DNA from: Vandiemenella viatica
Taxonomy: Eukaryota > Arthropoda > Insecta > Orthoptera > Morabidae
NCBI GenBank assembly: GCA_031002005.1
Contig: CM061914.1
Span: 12,386,148-12,450,147 of the forward strand
Reading direction: 5' to 3'
DNA: 64,000 nucleotides
Under the pieces are notes generated by a model. It was not told where the DNA came from, ran no database searches, and saw only the letters and a program-made list of their open reading frames with translations. A program made the translations under genes and the position numbers. Within the stretch, counting starts at the first letter, position 1; each line of letters opens with the position of its first letter. Positions 52,920 through 63,912 of this stretch are shown piece by piece.

Positions 52920-53923
52920 ATTTTTATTTTTAACTTGTTGTGTACATCTACATCTATACTCTGCATCTCACAAATACTGTGAGTGCCAGAGGGTGCTAAG
53001 CACCAGTCCTCATTCTGTTCATTCCAATCCCGAAGATAACGAGGAAAGAAGGAATACATAAATGAATCAGTATGGCATCTTATTTCTCGAATCTTATCCC
53101 TCCTGTCATTGCGACCTAAATAAGTTGGCGGAAGAAGTATTTCATTGCACTCATAAATTAAAGATTTTTGCATATTCTCCAACAAATTCAAACGAAAACG
53201 ACGTCGTCTGTCCACCAAACAATCCCAGCCCAACCCACGTATCAGCTCTGTGACACTTACATAAGAACTGTAACTAGCAGTCACGAATCGAGTGGCTCTC
53301 CTCTGTACTTTCTCTAATGTGTCAAACAATCCCATGCGATACGGATTCCAAATTCCACAACAGTATTCCAAATGTGGACGCATTTGTGTTTTGTACGCTA
53401 TTTCCTTTGTATGAGCATTACAACTTCTCACAATACAACCTATGAATCGTAGTTTAGAATTAGCTTTGCCTACGACGGAAGTTACATGCAAGTCCCATTT
53501 CATGTTGCTTTGAACTGTTAAGCCTAGATACTTCAGGGAATCCACAGTGTCAACAACTGTTTTGTTAACTTTGTACTCGTGAGTAAACGGGGTCTTTTTA
53601 TTACTCATGCCTTGCACTTTCTGCGGTTAAGTGTAAGCTGCCATTTACAGCACCATTCCGAAATAACATCCAGATCACGCTGAATTTCTAAGCAATCGTC
53701 AGAGCACCTCACTTCCCTATAAATAAGTGCATCATCAGCAAAAAATCGCATCCTGCAATTAACGTTGTCACCAAGATCGTTTATAAAAATTAAGAAAAGA
53801 AGTGGCCCTATTACACTTCCTTGAGGAACGCCCAAAGTAACATCTAGCTTAGAAGAGGCTTCCCCGTCAACAACGACATACTGTGACCGACCAGTTAGAA
53901 AAATCTCGTATCCATTCGCAAAT
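52920..53923 (-). pseudogene. LINE reverse-transcriptase core and C-terminus
   Basis: SQYVVVDGEASSKLDVTLGV, PQGSVIGPLLFLIFINDLGD (motif B), MRFFADDALIYREV (motif C FADD), QLTLNRRKCKA, then after a frame change [40 protein letters not shown] and [20 protein letters not shown]. Motif A lies on the other side of the hAT insertion near 56420-56480 ([13 protein letters not shown]). One frame change near 53610. Confidence 0.88.
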
Positions 53924-53931
53924 CTGATCAG

Positions 53932-56378
53932 TAGAGTCCGACCGAAGGTTCGGCTTCGGCTTCGGCCACCTTCGGCCAAAAAAAGCGCCTTCGGCCATAC
54001 ATTCGGCTTCGGCCAAATTCGGCCGAATGTTTGGCCGAAGCCGAAGTTTTACATCCAACCGCCGAAAATGAACCAAATTTTACGAATAGCGTCAACGTAG
54101 CGCGCCAACAGACGATAGCAAAGATAAAGAACCATTTGGAAAACATCATAAAAATCAGTGGGAATTCTAATGTGAAGGCAGTGTTAAATACCAAAGCTTG
54201 ATTAACTTTTTTTTTTAAAATCAGAGATCTTGTATGCGCCCGAAGATTTTGAAAAGGAAGTTTAACAGTCTACTTTACGCGATATCGTAGAAAAAAAGTA
54301 GCGCCACCATGTGCCGATAATCATCAGATTTCTTTGCGGATTAATGTATTACGTATGGACCTGGCCAACGTAAACATGTTTCCGTACAACCTTGTTGAAG
54401 GGGAAGCACTTCCCAGACTTAATTTTACTGATCCTCAAAGGTACGAAAAAGTAAACGGTAAAGTTACATTGTTTTTAGAAAAAAGCTGAATGAATCATTT
54501 TTACCACGAACATTTGAAATGATCAAGCAAACACGTTTTTCAGTGTCACGGCACATGACATTTCCAAAGGTTCCCAAAGAAAAAAATTAAACTGGCTATT
54601 AGTGTGTTGGAAGAAGATAATACAGGGCAATATATTGCACCAAAAAAAATCACAGAAACTGTTACCAAATACAATACAAGAGAAAATATCCATAGGCATA
54701 TACGTAATAATGCTACAAATATGAATGCAACCATGCACTGTGGAAACTTCGTTGTTATTGGTTGTGTTGCTCACACTCTACAGCTCATTATTCACGATGT
54801 AATTTTTAAAGATATTGCTATAATTGCAATAGTCAAAAAGTGTGGTAAAAGGTAAGAAAAGTGAACAAGCCATCTTAATTAATAGAACAGAAAAATGCAG
54901 TAAATCTGTTTATGTCAGAACGGGGTGGAATAGAAATTCCAACTGCAAAAGAATGGATACAAATGAACAATTTTATAACTGTGCTGAAGTGTATTTATCA
55001 AGCAACAGCTTATATTTCTAGCGATTCATAATCATGATGCTATGTTAAATTCAAAACTTGCTCAGAAGGATGTAGGCTGATCATATAGTACTGCTCAAAA
55101 GCCGCTTGTGTGAGTCTGTTAATAGGAGATCTGCTTTCGCAAGAAATACCTTACAGCTGTTGATTGCCGCTCTTCTCGATCCACGGTTTAAAATCAAGTA
55201 TTTGACTAGCAACGAAATTATAAATACGAAAACTGAAGTTTTGGCATTTCTGCGTCAAAACTGTGCACTGACAATAACAAATAAAACAGATCATTTGGAT
55301 GTGGATGTTGGTGAACCTGGACCCTCCTGTTCAACATCAAATTCTACTCCTGAAAATAAATCCCTAGCAGACGATTTATGGGATACCCTTAACAAAATGA
55401 CTTTGACTGAGAATGAATTAGAATATTCGGACAACTGTCACCTGCCGTTTGAAGAACATTTTATTTGTTATTTAAAAGAACCTTTGCTGTTGAGAATCGC
55501 TAATATTTTTCAATATTGGGATTCCAGTACGTATATTTATTTACGAGCGATAACAACCAAATATTTATCAGCTCCTCCCACTAGTCTTCCTAGCGAACAG
55601 TGCTGCTGGTCAAATCTATGACGGCAGAAGAGCTAATTTAAGCTTGAAAATGCTGGAAAACTATTAGTTTTTGCTGTTTGGCTTTGAACATTAAATCTTA
55701 TTTTACTAGTGCTGATCTACTTTTTGTTTTGATTATTTTTAGTACATTTTCAATTAATCTGTATACGTGAAACTACTTTAAAAATATTGGTATTTATTTG
55801 GTTTTAACCGAAAATTTAATATGTGATGCTAATTTAAACAGCAGAATATCGTATTTTAAAAGCTAGAATAGTTTATACTAGGTAAGAAGATTGAAACTTG
55901 TTTTTATTGTTGTTAAAAAACGACAATATTACTATACTTAAGCTACCACGTATTTGATTTACCAAAGCTAAAACTCCAAAAATTAATTATTAATTTAATC
56001 CAAAAGGCAAATTATTCTGATTTAATTCGGGCTTTTACTGTTAGATTTTATAGTTTCTTTCTATTATTACTAAATAAAAATAAATTCTTTTATTTTTGGT
56101 AAATTGCATTGTTCAAAACCTGGTTTGCTACTATATTACTGTTTTATTTTATTCTAATAAATAAATATTAAAACTGTATTTATAATTATGTAATTTATAT
56201 CAACAATACTACATATAAAACAAAATAACAGTTCAGTAATTGCATGTCATATATACTTCGTGTCAGTGTTCTAAGATATATAATTATTTTTGAACCTTCG
56301 GCTTCGGCCGAAGGTTATCCCAAGAGCCGAACATTCGGCTTCGGCTTCGGCCAAAAAATGACCTTCGGTCGGACACTA
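53932..56378 (+). mobile_element. hAT transposon with TTCGGC-rich ends
   Basis: Perfect 8-bp duplication CTGATCAG (53924-53931 and 56379-56386). Terminal inverted repeats TAGAGTCCGACCGAAGGT and, from the right, TAGTGTCCGACCGAAGGT. Both subterminal zones are packed with TTCGGC / GCCGAA motifs in both orientations (to about 54045 on the left and from about 56296 on the right). Carries decayed transposase parts. Confidence 0.93.
54460..55621 (+). pseudogene. hAT transposase remnants
   Basis: Fragments in different frames: FSVTAHDIS near 54540, then VVIGCVAHTLQLIIHDVIFK (54604-54855, the CxAHxLQLxIxD block) and LLIAALLDPRFKIKYLTS (55106-55621, the LLDPRFK block near the C-terminal dimerisation region). 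Further on, LWDTLNKMTL and a tail ending in PSEQCCWSNL. Stops separate the pieces, so no active enzyme. Confidence 0.82.
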
Positions 56379-56686
56379 CTGATCAGATATACCGTACACT
56401 CGAATCTTCGCTAAAAGTTCAGAGTCAAAAGCTTTCTGAAAATCCAAGAAAATAGCATCAACTTGTGATCATGCATCAATAACTTTCATTACATCATGTG
56501 AAAATAGAGCCAGTTGCGTTTCACATGATCGGTTCTTCCGAAATCCGTGTTGGTTTGCTATAGGTAACTTGTTTTCATCTAGAAACTTCATAACGTTAGA
56601 GCATATGACATGCTCCAGAATTCTACCGCAAACAGATGTTAGAGATATGGTTCAATAATTCCTAGGATCTCTCTGATCTCCTTTCT

Positions 56687-57960
56687 TTAAAAAAAAGGAA
56701 TCGCCTGCACTACTTTCCAGTCAGAAGGTACTTTTCTTTCTTCTAAAGATTTACAAAATAAATCTGACAGAAATGGTTCTATTTCTTCCGCGTATTCCGA
56801 AAATACTCTTACTGGTATACCATCGGGACCCGGCGCTTTCTCCCACTTCAGGAGCTTTAATTGCTTTATGATACCTAAACTATCAATTTGTACTGGATCC
56901 ATCTCAAATTCTACACGCTGTGGAAAAACGGGAATGTTTTCCATGTTTTCCTCAGTGAAGGAATTTTTAAATTTGGTGTTAAATACGGTAGCCTTGTCGC
57001 GGCTGTCATCAACTTCCCCACCGTCTTGTAGTAGAACTGGCATATTGTTGTCACAATTGTTTTTTAAGTACGACCAAAATTTCTTTGGATTTTCAATGAG
57101 GCTCTTGGAAAGTGAGTTGCAACGAAAGTCATTAAAGGCCACGCGCATCACATTCTTGACATGTTCTCTTGTCTCAGCTAGCTTTTCTAAATCACTCCTA
57201 TACATCGTCCTTCTTGAGCGTGCATGTATCTTCCTTTGCTTTTTAAGTAACCTTTTAATTTCACGTATATACCACGGGGGATCGTTCCCATCCCTGATTG
57301 TCCTTTTCGGTATATGTAAGTCCATTCCAACCCTCACTATATTTATGAATCGAAGCAACATCTCTTCAACCGAGCCTCTTCCTTCTATAAAGGTAATGTA
57401 ATTGTCCCTCAAAAATGTTCTTAAAATCTCCTTTGGGGCCTTTTCGAACCTGTAAATGACCATTTCTTTTTTCTTTTTGCATGCGACTGTTAATTTTACT
57501 GTAGCATTTACAGCTTTAAGATCACTTATTCCCGTGATGGTAGAAATGTCCATGAATAATTCAGAACTATTTGTAATGAGAATATCTAGAATGTTTTCGT
57601 TATCGTTGTGGCACCGCGTTGGTTCAGTGATGAGCAGCTCAAGATTAAGATCTGAGAAAAGGTCAAGAATAATTTCACAGGGTGTTTCATCCCTCCTACC
57701 AGTAACGTGGGCGTAATTATTCCAGTCAATATACAGAAAGCTGAAGTCACCTCCTAGTATTATTCCATGATACGGAAATTGACGAGGGCCTCGGCAACAG
57801 CTACATCTGCATCTGGTGGACGATAGAAAGAACCTATTACAAGTTTTGTCCTTGCTACTTTTAGTCTAATCCATAGGATTTACAGACGGTATCAATATTT
57901 ATTTTGTTACACGACAGGTGTTTACGAACAGCTATAAATACACCACCTTCATTTGAATGT
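56687..57960 (-). pseudogene. LINE endonuclease C-terminus, linker and RT start
   Basis: IILGGDFSFLYIDWNNYAHV, EPTRCHNDNENILDILITNS, TITGISDLKAVN (SDH block with Leu for His), WYIREIKRLLKKQRK, FWSYLKNNCDNNMPVLLQDG, KWEKAPGPDGIPVRVFSEYA and ERKVPSDWKVVQAIPFF. The last 288 codons (57553-56687) are open. Upstream it is cut by the LTR element at 57968. Confidence 0.88.
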
Positions 57961-57967
57961 AACCTAT

Positions 57968-58670
57968 TGTAACAGCCCTAATACCTGTATTTTGAATAGC
58001 AATATACTGCATGAAGTATTTGTAGTGAGCCAAAGTTTGCTTGAAAGTGATTTGATATGTTTATTTTGTAAATTCTGGTAAATCAGTGTATATAGACTTT
58101 ATTTTATGTAAGAAAAGTATTTAAAGTCCATTTAATATGTTTAATAACCGAATGGTGCAAGAGTATTTCTTAAAAGTTGTATTTCCATGTATTACTGTAA
58201 TTTACGATGTCTACAGGACGATTTTCTACCGTTTGAAAGGATTTCTGTAAATAATTTTGTATTTAAGTATCTCTAATTACCATTTCTAATCATTTTTTAA
58301 TGTTATTAATTAATTTTGTATCAATTCCGATTGTTTTTAATATGTTTGATTGTTTGAGTGATTGTTTATGATCGAGAAATATCGGGCGGATGCCTTTGAA
58401 GAATTCTCGTAAATTCGATAGACTCTATATAAACAGATCGCCTGCACAGAGAGTTTAGTTTGCATTAAGTATTCATTCAGTGTTACAGAGACATTCATGC
58501 AAGTTTTCATTCAGTAAGTCAGTATTGCATCTTTGGATTGTAACAACTATGCTTGTGAATGTCGCAGACTTGTTTTGATTGAAAATAAACGAGCATCAAC
58601 ATAACCTTGTTTTTGGTGGACTTTATTAATTAATTAATGCAGTAAATTAACCCACCAAAGAACCTTAACA
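57968..58670 (+). repeat. 5' LTR, 703 bp
   Basis: TGTAACAGCC...CCTTAACA. Contains a TATA-like CTCTATATAAACAG near 58425 followed by an initiator region, and an AATAAA at about 58584 as polyadenylation signal. Confidence 0.96.
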
Positions 58671-58688
58671 TGGCGACCGTTGACATGA
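58671..58688 (+). promoter_or_regulatory. Primer binding site, tRNA-Arg-like
   Basis: TGGCGACCGTTGACATGA directly abuts the 5' LTR. TGGCGACCGTGACA is the arginine-tRNA primer site of the mdg1/412 group of Gypsy elements; here one base is inserted or changed. Confidence 0.7.
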
Positions 58689-59149
58689 CGAGAAGTTCTT
58701 AAACATCTGTGGGATGTTTATCTTCTAAAAAGAATCTGCAGAAAATTGCGACGGATTATCGGCGATAAGCGAACATAACCTGCGAGGAAATTTCGACCGG
58801 CTACGACACGGATTTGACGCCGAGTGGATCTTCTTCGGCCTAAGGCGGAGAATTTTCATCGGGAATCGGCTGTAATCTTCCGACGTCGAGTGGATTCCCT
58901 TCGGCCTCAAAATCGTCTTCCTACAGTGAATTGTGAAAAGTGTGGTTAAGTGTTTGAAGACAGTGTGGTGTTTAATGGTTAAATAAGTGCTTCTAAGTGA
59001 AATTTAATGTGATACAAAAGTGAGGAATAACTGTAAGTATGGCATTGAATATTCAAGTGATTTCTTTTGCATGTTATCGTGTGGCAGTTTGCAAAGATTT
59101 TAATTTTCCTTAATTTTGTTTTGTATGTTGATTTTGCTAATTACTAAAA

Positions 59150-60577
59150 ATGGCTGATAATCAGAACCTGCAAGCTTTCCTAGAGTCTTTTGTAGCCAGT
59201 TTTAATGCAAAGTTTTCCGAATTTGACAACAAATTTTCTGAACTTGATGGTAAATTTGACAACAAATTTTCTGAAATTAAGTCTCAGTTTTCCGAAATTG
59301 ATGGCAAATTTGATAATAAATTTTCCAAATTTGATAGCAAATTTTCTGAAATTAATTCTCAGTTTGCTGTAATCAATGATCAGTTTTCTCAATTGCAACA
59401 AAACAATGATAAAACATTCTCTGATTTGACTAAATGTTTTGATGTTAAAATCGCAGAGCAATTTCAGGGTTTTAGCTCTCAATTCAAGGAAGATATTAAC
59501 AATTTAGATTCTAAATTGGGGAAGGTAGTAACAGAATGTAAAGAGAAATTTGAAAAGGTTACAAAATTTTGTGAACAGAATAAGGCTGAATGTGAAAATT
59601 TGATTTATAAAGAGGTGAAGGAAGTCAGTGAAAATTGTGATAAGATGAGGGAGGAATATGTCACTTTATTCCAAGCCAATGATAGTAAAGCTGCTCAAAG
59701 GGTCAATGAGTTGAGACAGGAAGTGGTTGGTATAGGGAAAAATGTTAATGCATTGGCAAATCATCAGGAACAACTTACCCAGGGATTGGAGACAACCCAA
59801 TCTAACGTTAATCAGTTAGAGAAAAGGGTTACTGGGTTGCAGATTCAGTTAAGTCAGGTTCCCTTAACAGGTAATCCAAATTTCAGTGTCGATGTAAAAG
59901 AAGAATTTGAATTCTATGATGATAGTGGGAGGCTGCACCCTATTGAATTTATAGATAATTTTGAAAGGTCAGACTACTTTAATTTGTTACCCGATAGTAA
60001 GAAAATTGCACTTGTGGGTAAACATCTAAAATCTTATGCTAGGACATGGGGTGATAGACAAGCTAGGGAAGTGACTGACTACAAGCTGTTTAAAGAAAAC
60101 TTTTTGAAACATTTTTGGTCGACAAGCAGGCAGATTCAAGAAAAGAGGGAGTTGATGACGGGAAGGCCCTATAAACCTGGTAGGGAAACTCAACATGATT
60201 TTTTCCATAAATGTTGGATCCGTTGTAAGTATTTAGACCATCCTTATGGAGAGGAGGAATTTATTGATTTGATAGGAGCTAGGCTACCTCAGCAAACAAG
60301 AAATTTAATTGCCACTTTGGATGTAGTAAATGTGGATAGAGTTTCTGAATTGTTAAGACGCCTGGATGCCCAGGAGTCATTCAATGAACAACATTACCAC
60401 CATCAACACCATAGGAGGGGCAGCAGGAGTCCCCCTAGAAGGGGTAATGGGTCAAGGGATGGTAGATCGAGGGGACGGGATCGTAATAATTATGCAAGAA
60501 GGAATGATAATGGGGAAGTGAGAGAACAGAACCCTCAATCTGAAAGGGAAAGGCAGCATGGGGGGCAGGTAAACTGA
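59150..60577 (+). CDS. gag: Gag protein of the LTR retrotransposon, 475 aa
   Basis: Forms the particle that packages element RNA. Residues about 14-85 are a run of short repeats built on NKFSELDGKFD- and KFSEINSQF-like units with Phe/Leu spacing that suggests a coiled coil. Residues about 85-230 are also heptad-rich. A Gypsy-type capsid follows (FDVKEE region: EEFEFYDDSGRLHPIEFIDN, KLFKENFLKHFWSTSRQIQE, GRETQHDFFHKCWIRCKYLD, FIDLIGARLPQQTRNLIATL). The C-terminus is Arg/Gly/Ser-rich (RRGSRSPPRRGNGSRDG) and lacks a CCHC zinc knuckle. The ATG at 59150 follows a 479-nt leader and opens the conserved frame. Intact, no stops. The C-terminal 34 nt overlap an open minus-one frame that leads into ORF2. 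Confidence 0.9.
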   Translation: MADNQNLQAFLESFVASFNAKFSEFDNKFSELDGKFDNKFSEIKSQFSEIDGKFDNKFSKFDSKFSEINSQFAVINDQFSQLQQNNDKTFSDLTKCFDVKIAEQFQGFSSQFKEDINNLDSKLGKVVTECKEKFEKVTKFCEQNKAECENLIYKEVKEVSENCDKMREEYVTLFQANDSKAAQRVNELRQEVVGIGKNVNALANHQEQLTQGLETTQSNVNQLEKRVTGLQIQLSQVPLTGNPNFSVDVKEEFEFYDDSGRLHPIEFIDNFERSDYFNLLPDSKKIALVGKHLKSYARTWGDRQAREVTDYKLFKENFLKHFWSTSRQIQEKRELMTGRPYKPGRETQHDFFHKCWIRCKYLDHPYGEEEFIDLIGARLPQQTRNLIATLDVVNVDRVSELLRRLDAQESFNEQHYHHQHHRRGSRSPPRRGNGSRDGRSRGRDRNNYARRNDNGEVREQNPQSERERQHGGQVN

Positions 60578-60591
60578 AGACCACCCCTGTT

Positions 60592-61596
60592 ATGGGCCCC
60601 GCAGTGGTGGACAAGAAGGTGGGTCCAGGTACCAACTGCTATAGCGTTAATTCCATTTTTATGAATAATCCCCGAGAAGATTTATTGGAAGAGGTGGGGG
60701 TATCAGCAAGTGAATTTCAGGATAAGGTTATGATAGATGTAATTAATAATGTTGATGATTTAAAGACTGATAATAAGATAAAGTGGGAAGGGGACCACCA
60801 TAGTACCTTATCACTAGAATCAGTGTGCGAAAGTAATAATTTTCATGTAGAAGATTTTCGAAATGGTCACTGCCTAATTACAAAAAGGGGTGCAGAATTT
60901 ATAGTGCATACTACAGTGCGGCTATCAGAAACTTGTAAGGTCCAGAATGGTATAGTTGGGACTATGTGTGCTAGGATAGGTGGTAATGAAGTTTGTAGAA
61001 GTGCTGAAATCGAGGAGTTTCTCAAATATCTTGAAGATGAAGGTGATACAGTGGTGTGGATAGGAGACCCAGATGAGGAGGAGAATTGTAATTCAAAGTA
61101 TTTGTCTTCTGAAAAGAGAGAGGTTGAAAAGCCTTATGTACCAATCCCTAAGTTGGAAAAATGTCCTAATTTTGACCTAGCTGATACGTTATTTAGCTCT
61201 TTATTTGGTGTAGATGATGACATTGAAGAAATGGGTGGGAGTAAGGATTTATTTGAACCAGTTTCTAATTTAGAAAATTGTACAGAATGTGACTTAGATG
61301 ACACTATGTTTTGTACTCTCTTTGATGTGGAAGCTGATAGTGAAGTAGTAGTTGCTGAGAAAAATAATTATTTGGTGGATGAAGTCAGTAAGCCAGATGT
61401 TAAAACAGTTTTAGGTACTGACTCAGATAATTTGGTAAGCTTAAGTAGTAATCAGATGATGAAGAGTGGGGTTGGTAGTAATGATGGACTAAACTGCAGT
61501 AGTGAGAATAATAAATTTGTATTACCAGTTGAGTCAACAGCATTGCTTTTAAGTGACGATCAATTTGCTAAAACAGAACCATTGTATGTTGTCTGA
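60592..61596 (+). CDS. Unrecognised acidic ORF2 of the LTR retrotransposon, 334 aa
   Basis: It stands where pol should begin, in the minus-one frame relative to gag, and the frame is open back to 60544, across the gag stop. I recognise no protease (no DTG/DSG), RT, integrase or envelope feature, no signal peptide and no membrane segment. The protein is rich in Asp, Glu, Asn and Ser. Two internal repeats, KCPNFDLADTLFSSLFGV (about 199-216) and NCTECDLDDTMFCTLFDV (about 237-254), suggest a duplicated short motif. Its intact length in a young element argues for selection, though it could be a remnant. No function is proposed. Confidence 0.75.
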   Translation: MGPAVVDKKVGPGTNCYSVNSIFMNNPREDLLEEVGVSASEFQDKVMIDVINNVDDLKTDNKIKWEGDHHSTLSLESVCESNNFHVEDFRNGHCLITKRGAEFIVHTTVRLSETCKVQNGIVGTMCARIGGNEVCRSAEIEEFLKYLEDEGDTVVWIGDPDEEENCNSKYLSSEKREVEKPYVPIPKLEKCPNFDLADTLFSSLFGVDDDIEEMGGSKDLFEPVSNLENCTECDLDDTMFCTLFDVEADSEVVVAEKNNYLVDEVSKPDVKTVLGTDSDNLVSLSSNQMMKSGVGSNDGLNCSSENNKFVLPVESTALLLSDDQFAKTEPLYVV

Positions 61597-62305
61597 GATG
61601 ATTGGAAGTTTGTGTTTCTGTATGTATATAATGAAGCTTTGTGAAAATAGAAATGTAATATTAAATGAGTATACAAAAGTTGAAGAAAACTGGAAGGTTA
61701 GGGAAAAGTAACTTACATGGTTCTGGGTTTCCAGGGAAATCCTGAAACCCACTTATGAGAATTAATTGAAATGCATGGTTTGGGGAGGGGTCAATAGCCT
61801 GTAAATATCTAGTTTTGTAAATAAGTATGTCAATTGATGCATGTAAATAGTTTGTGTGAGCACTTAAGTTCAGATGCAGATGTAAGCATTTCAATGTATA
61901 ATTTGTGACAGTTTTGTGTAGAAACTTTTGGTATTTTCATGATGTTGTGACTTTCTACATTTTGGTGACAAATTATCAGTTGTAAAATGTAAACAGACTG
62001 GTGTAATTAACAAGCAGACATCAAGTGTGTAATTTGGAGTGAAAATAATTGTAACTTAAGGTGATGGCATTGAACGTTTGTTGAAAAAATGATTGGACCT
62101 GAGAAAAGACAATTATTGTAAACAAAATCAGTGTCATGGACTATGTGCAGATGTTGTATGTGATGAAGAATTGTACTTGTTCATTGTAAAAGTCATTATG
62201 GTTGATTGATTGTAATCTGTTCGTGTCTGCATTATGTGTACATTCAACCTGCTTAGATTCGTGACGGATTCAATCAATTTTATCTGTGTAAAATTAAGTG
62301 AATCC
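61597..62305 (+). other. 3' untranslated region of the LTR retrotransposon
   Basis: AT-rich, without open frames on the plus strand or recognisable motifs, between ORF2 and the polypurine tract. Confidence 0.6.
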
Positions 62306-62316
62306 TGGGGAGGGGT
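62306..62316 (+). promoter_or_regulatory. Polypurine tract
   Basis: GGGGAGGGGT-type run directly before the 3' LTR, the expected plus-strand primer. Confidence 0.75.
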
Positions 62317-63019
62317 TGTAACAGCCTTAATACCTGTATTTTGAATAGCATTATACTGCATGAAGTATTTGTAGTGAGCCAAAGTTTGCTTGAAAGTGAT
62401 TTGATATGTTTATTTTGTAAATTCTGGTAAATCAGTGTATATAGACTTTATTTTATGTAAGAAAAGTATTTAAAGTCCATTTAATATGTTTAATAACCGA
62501 ATGGTGCAAGAGTATTTCTTAAAAGTTGTATTTCCATGTATTACTGTAATTTACGATGTCTACAGGACGATTTTCTACCGTTTGAAAGGATTTCTGTAAA
62601 TAATTTTGTATTTAAGTATCTCTAATTACCATTTCTAATCATTTTTTAATGTTATTAATTAATTTTGTATCAATTCCGATTGTTTTTAATATGTTTGATT
62701 GTTTGAGTGATTGTTTATGATCGAGAAATATCGGGCGGATGCCTTTGAAGAATTCTCGTAAATTCGATAGACTCTATATAAACAGATCGCCTGCACAGAG
62801 AGTTTAGTTTGCATTAAGTATTCATTCAGTGTTACAGAGACATTCATGCAAGTTTTCATTCAGTAAGTCAGTATTGCATCTTTGGATTGTAACAACTATG
62901 CTTGTGAATGTCGCAGACTTGTTTTGATTGAAAATAAACGAGCATCAACATAACCTTGTTTTTGGTGGACTTTATTAATTAATTAATGCAGTAAATTAAC
63001 CCACCAAAGAACCTTAACA
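62317..63019 (+). repeat. 3' LTR, 703 bp
   Basis: Same length as the 5' LTR. I see two differences near the start (CCCTAATA/CCTTAATA and GCAATATA/GCATTATA) and none in the rest. Confidence 0.96.
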
Positions 63020-63381
63020 CTATCCTTATGGAAAACATTCATGCTAAAAAAATTTCTGCTGAACTTATATCCGGTTTTAACCAGCTTTCAGTACCTAATA
63101 CAATATCAGCTTCTGTGCTACTAATAACGCTTTCAAGCTCAGGCTGCTTATTACAAACAATTCTAGTTAAATAACAAGTACCTTTAACAGTCGAGATTGA
63201 TTTACGTTACTCCTAACATATAGTGCCAAATTTAATTGGGCTGCCCGTAACTGTAATCCCAGTTTTGGGTCTTCCTCACTCAGCCTAAAAAATCCCCCAA
63301 TGCACTCCACACGGCCCCTGCCACCCGTGTAGCCGATTCACGTGTGAAGTGCACACCTGATCTATCCGAGGGAGCACTACA

Positions 63382-63912
63382 CTACTCGACCCCAGGGCGA
63401 AGATCTAGGAATCTGCAGCCATGATTATCGCAGAAACGACACAGTCTCTGGTTCAGACCGTCGACTCGGCTCTGAATCAGAGGTCCACAGTCACTTCTAT
63501 CGACAATGCTGCAGATGGTTAGCTCAGCCGAAATCTTGCGGTCATCAACCACAGAGCTCACCCTTTGAGCAAGCCGCCAGAAGGAAGAGAGGATACCCTC
63601 CGACCCAAGGCGGCAAGCATCATTGGTGCCGACATGAGCTACAATCCGCAGCTGGCTACCCCTCGTCCGCTCAATGATATCCGGGATGGCCTGTTCCACA
63701 TCTTGGATCAGACCTCCCAGAATGCACAATGAATGGACATTGGACATCATCCCCGACCTATTCGCCATGTCCCTAAGGGGCTCAGTGAAACGCCTAACGT
63801 TGGAGCTACCTATCACCAGAATCCCATTCTGTGATCGCCCAGACCTAGCGGGCGGGGGGGCTGGCAACTCGCTGATTGACGATTGAGGATCTGAATCAGA
63901 TCCAGATAACAC
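63382..63912 (-). CDS. LINE ORF1 protein, SGNH-hydrolase-like, open
   Basis: A 176-codon open frame with GILVIGSSNVRRFTEPL (Ser block of SGNH hydrolases), [14 protein letters not shown] (GTND block) and a C-terminal GCRFLDLRPGVE. CR1-type LINE ORF1 proteins carry such an esterase-like domain; its exact role in retrotransposition is unclear. It lies upstream of the interrupted ORF2. The true start could be further upstream, past the window edge; the ATG at 63912 is simply the first in the visible frame. Confidence 0.72.
   Translation of the reverse strand: MLSGSDSDPQSSISELPAPPPARSGRSQNGILVIGSSNVRRFTEPLRDMANRSGMMSNVHSLCILGGLIQDVEQAIPDIIERTRGSQLRIVAHVGTNDACRLGSEGILSSFWRLAQRVSSVVDDRKISAELTICSIVDRSDCGPLIQSRVDGLNQRLCRFCDNHGCRFLDLRPGVE

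Larger units (their letters stand above)
57968..63019 (+). mobile_element. LTR retrotransposon without pol, 5052 bp
   Basis: Two 703-bp LTRs, target duplication CTAT (57964-57967 and 63020-63023), primer binding site at 58671, gag (59150-60577), an unrecognised ORF2 (60592-61596) and a purine tract before the 3' LTR. No protease, RT, RNase H or integrase motif is present in any frame that I can see. It would need enzymes in trans. The LTRs differ at only two positions by eye, so the insertion is young. It disrupts the minus-strand LINE. Confidence 0.95.

Noticed and set aside
59180..59482. Minus-strand 100-codon open frame opposite gag
   Set aside because: It mirrors the repetitive coiled-coil part of gag and has no independent support.
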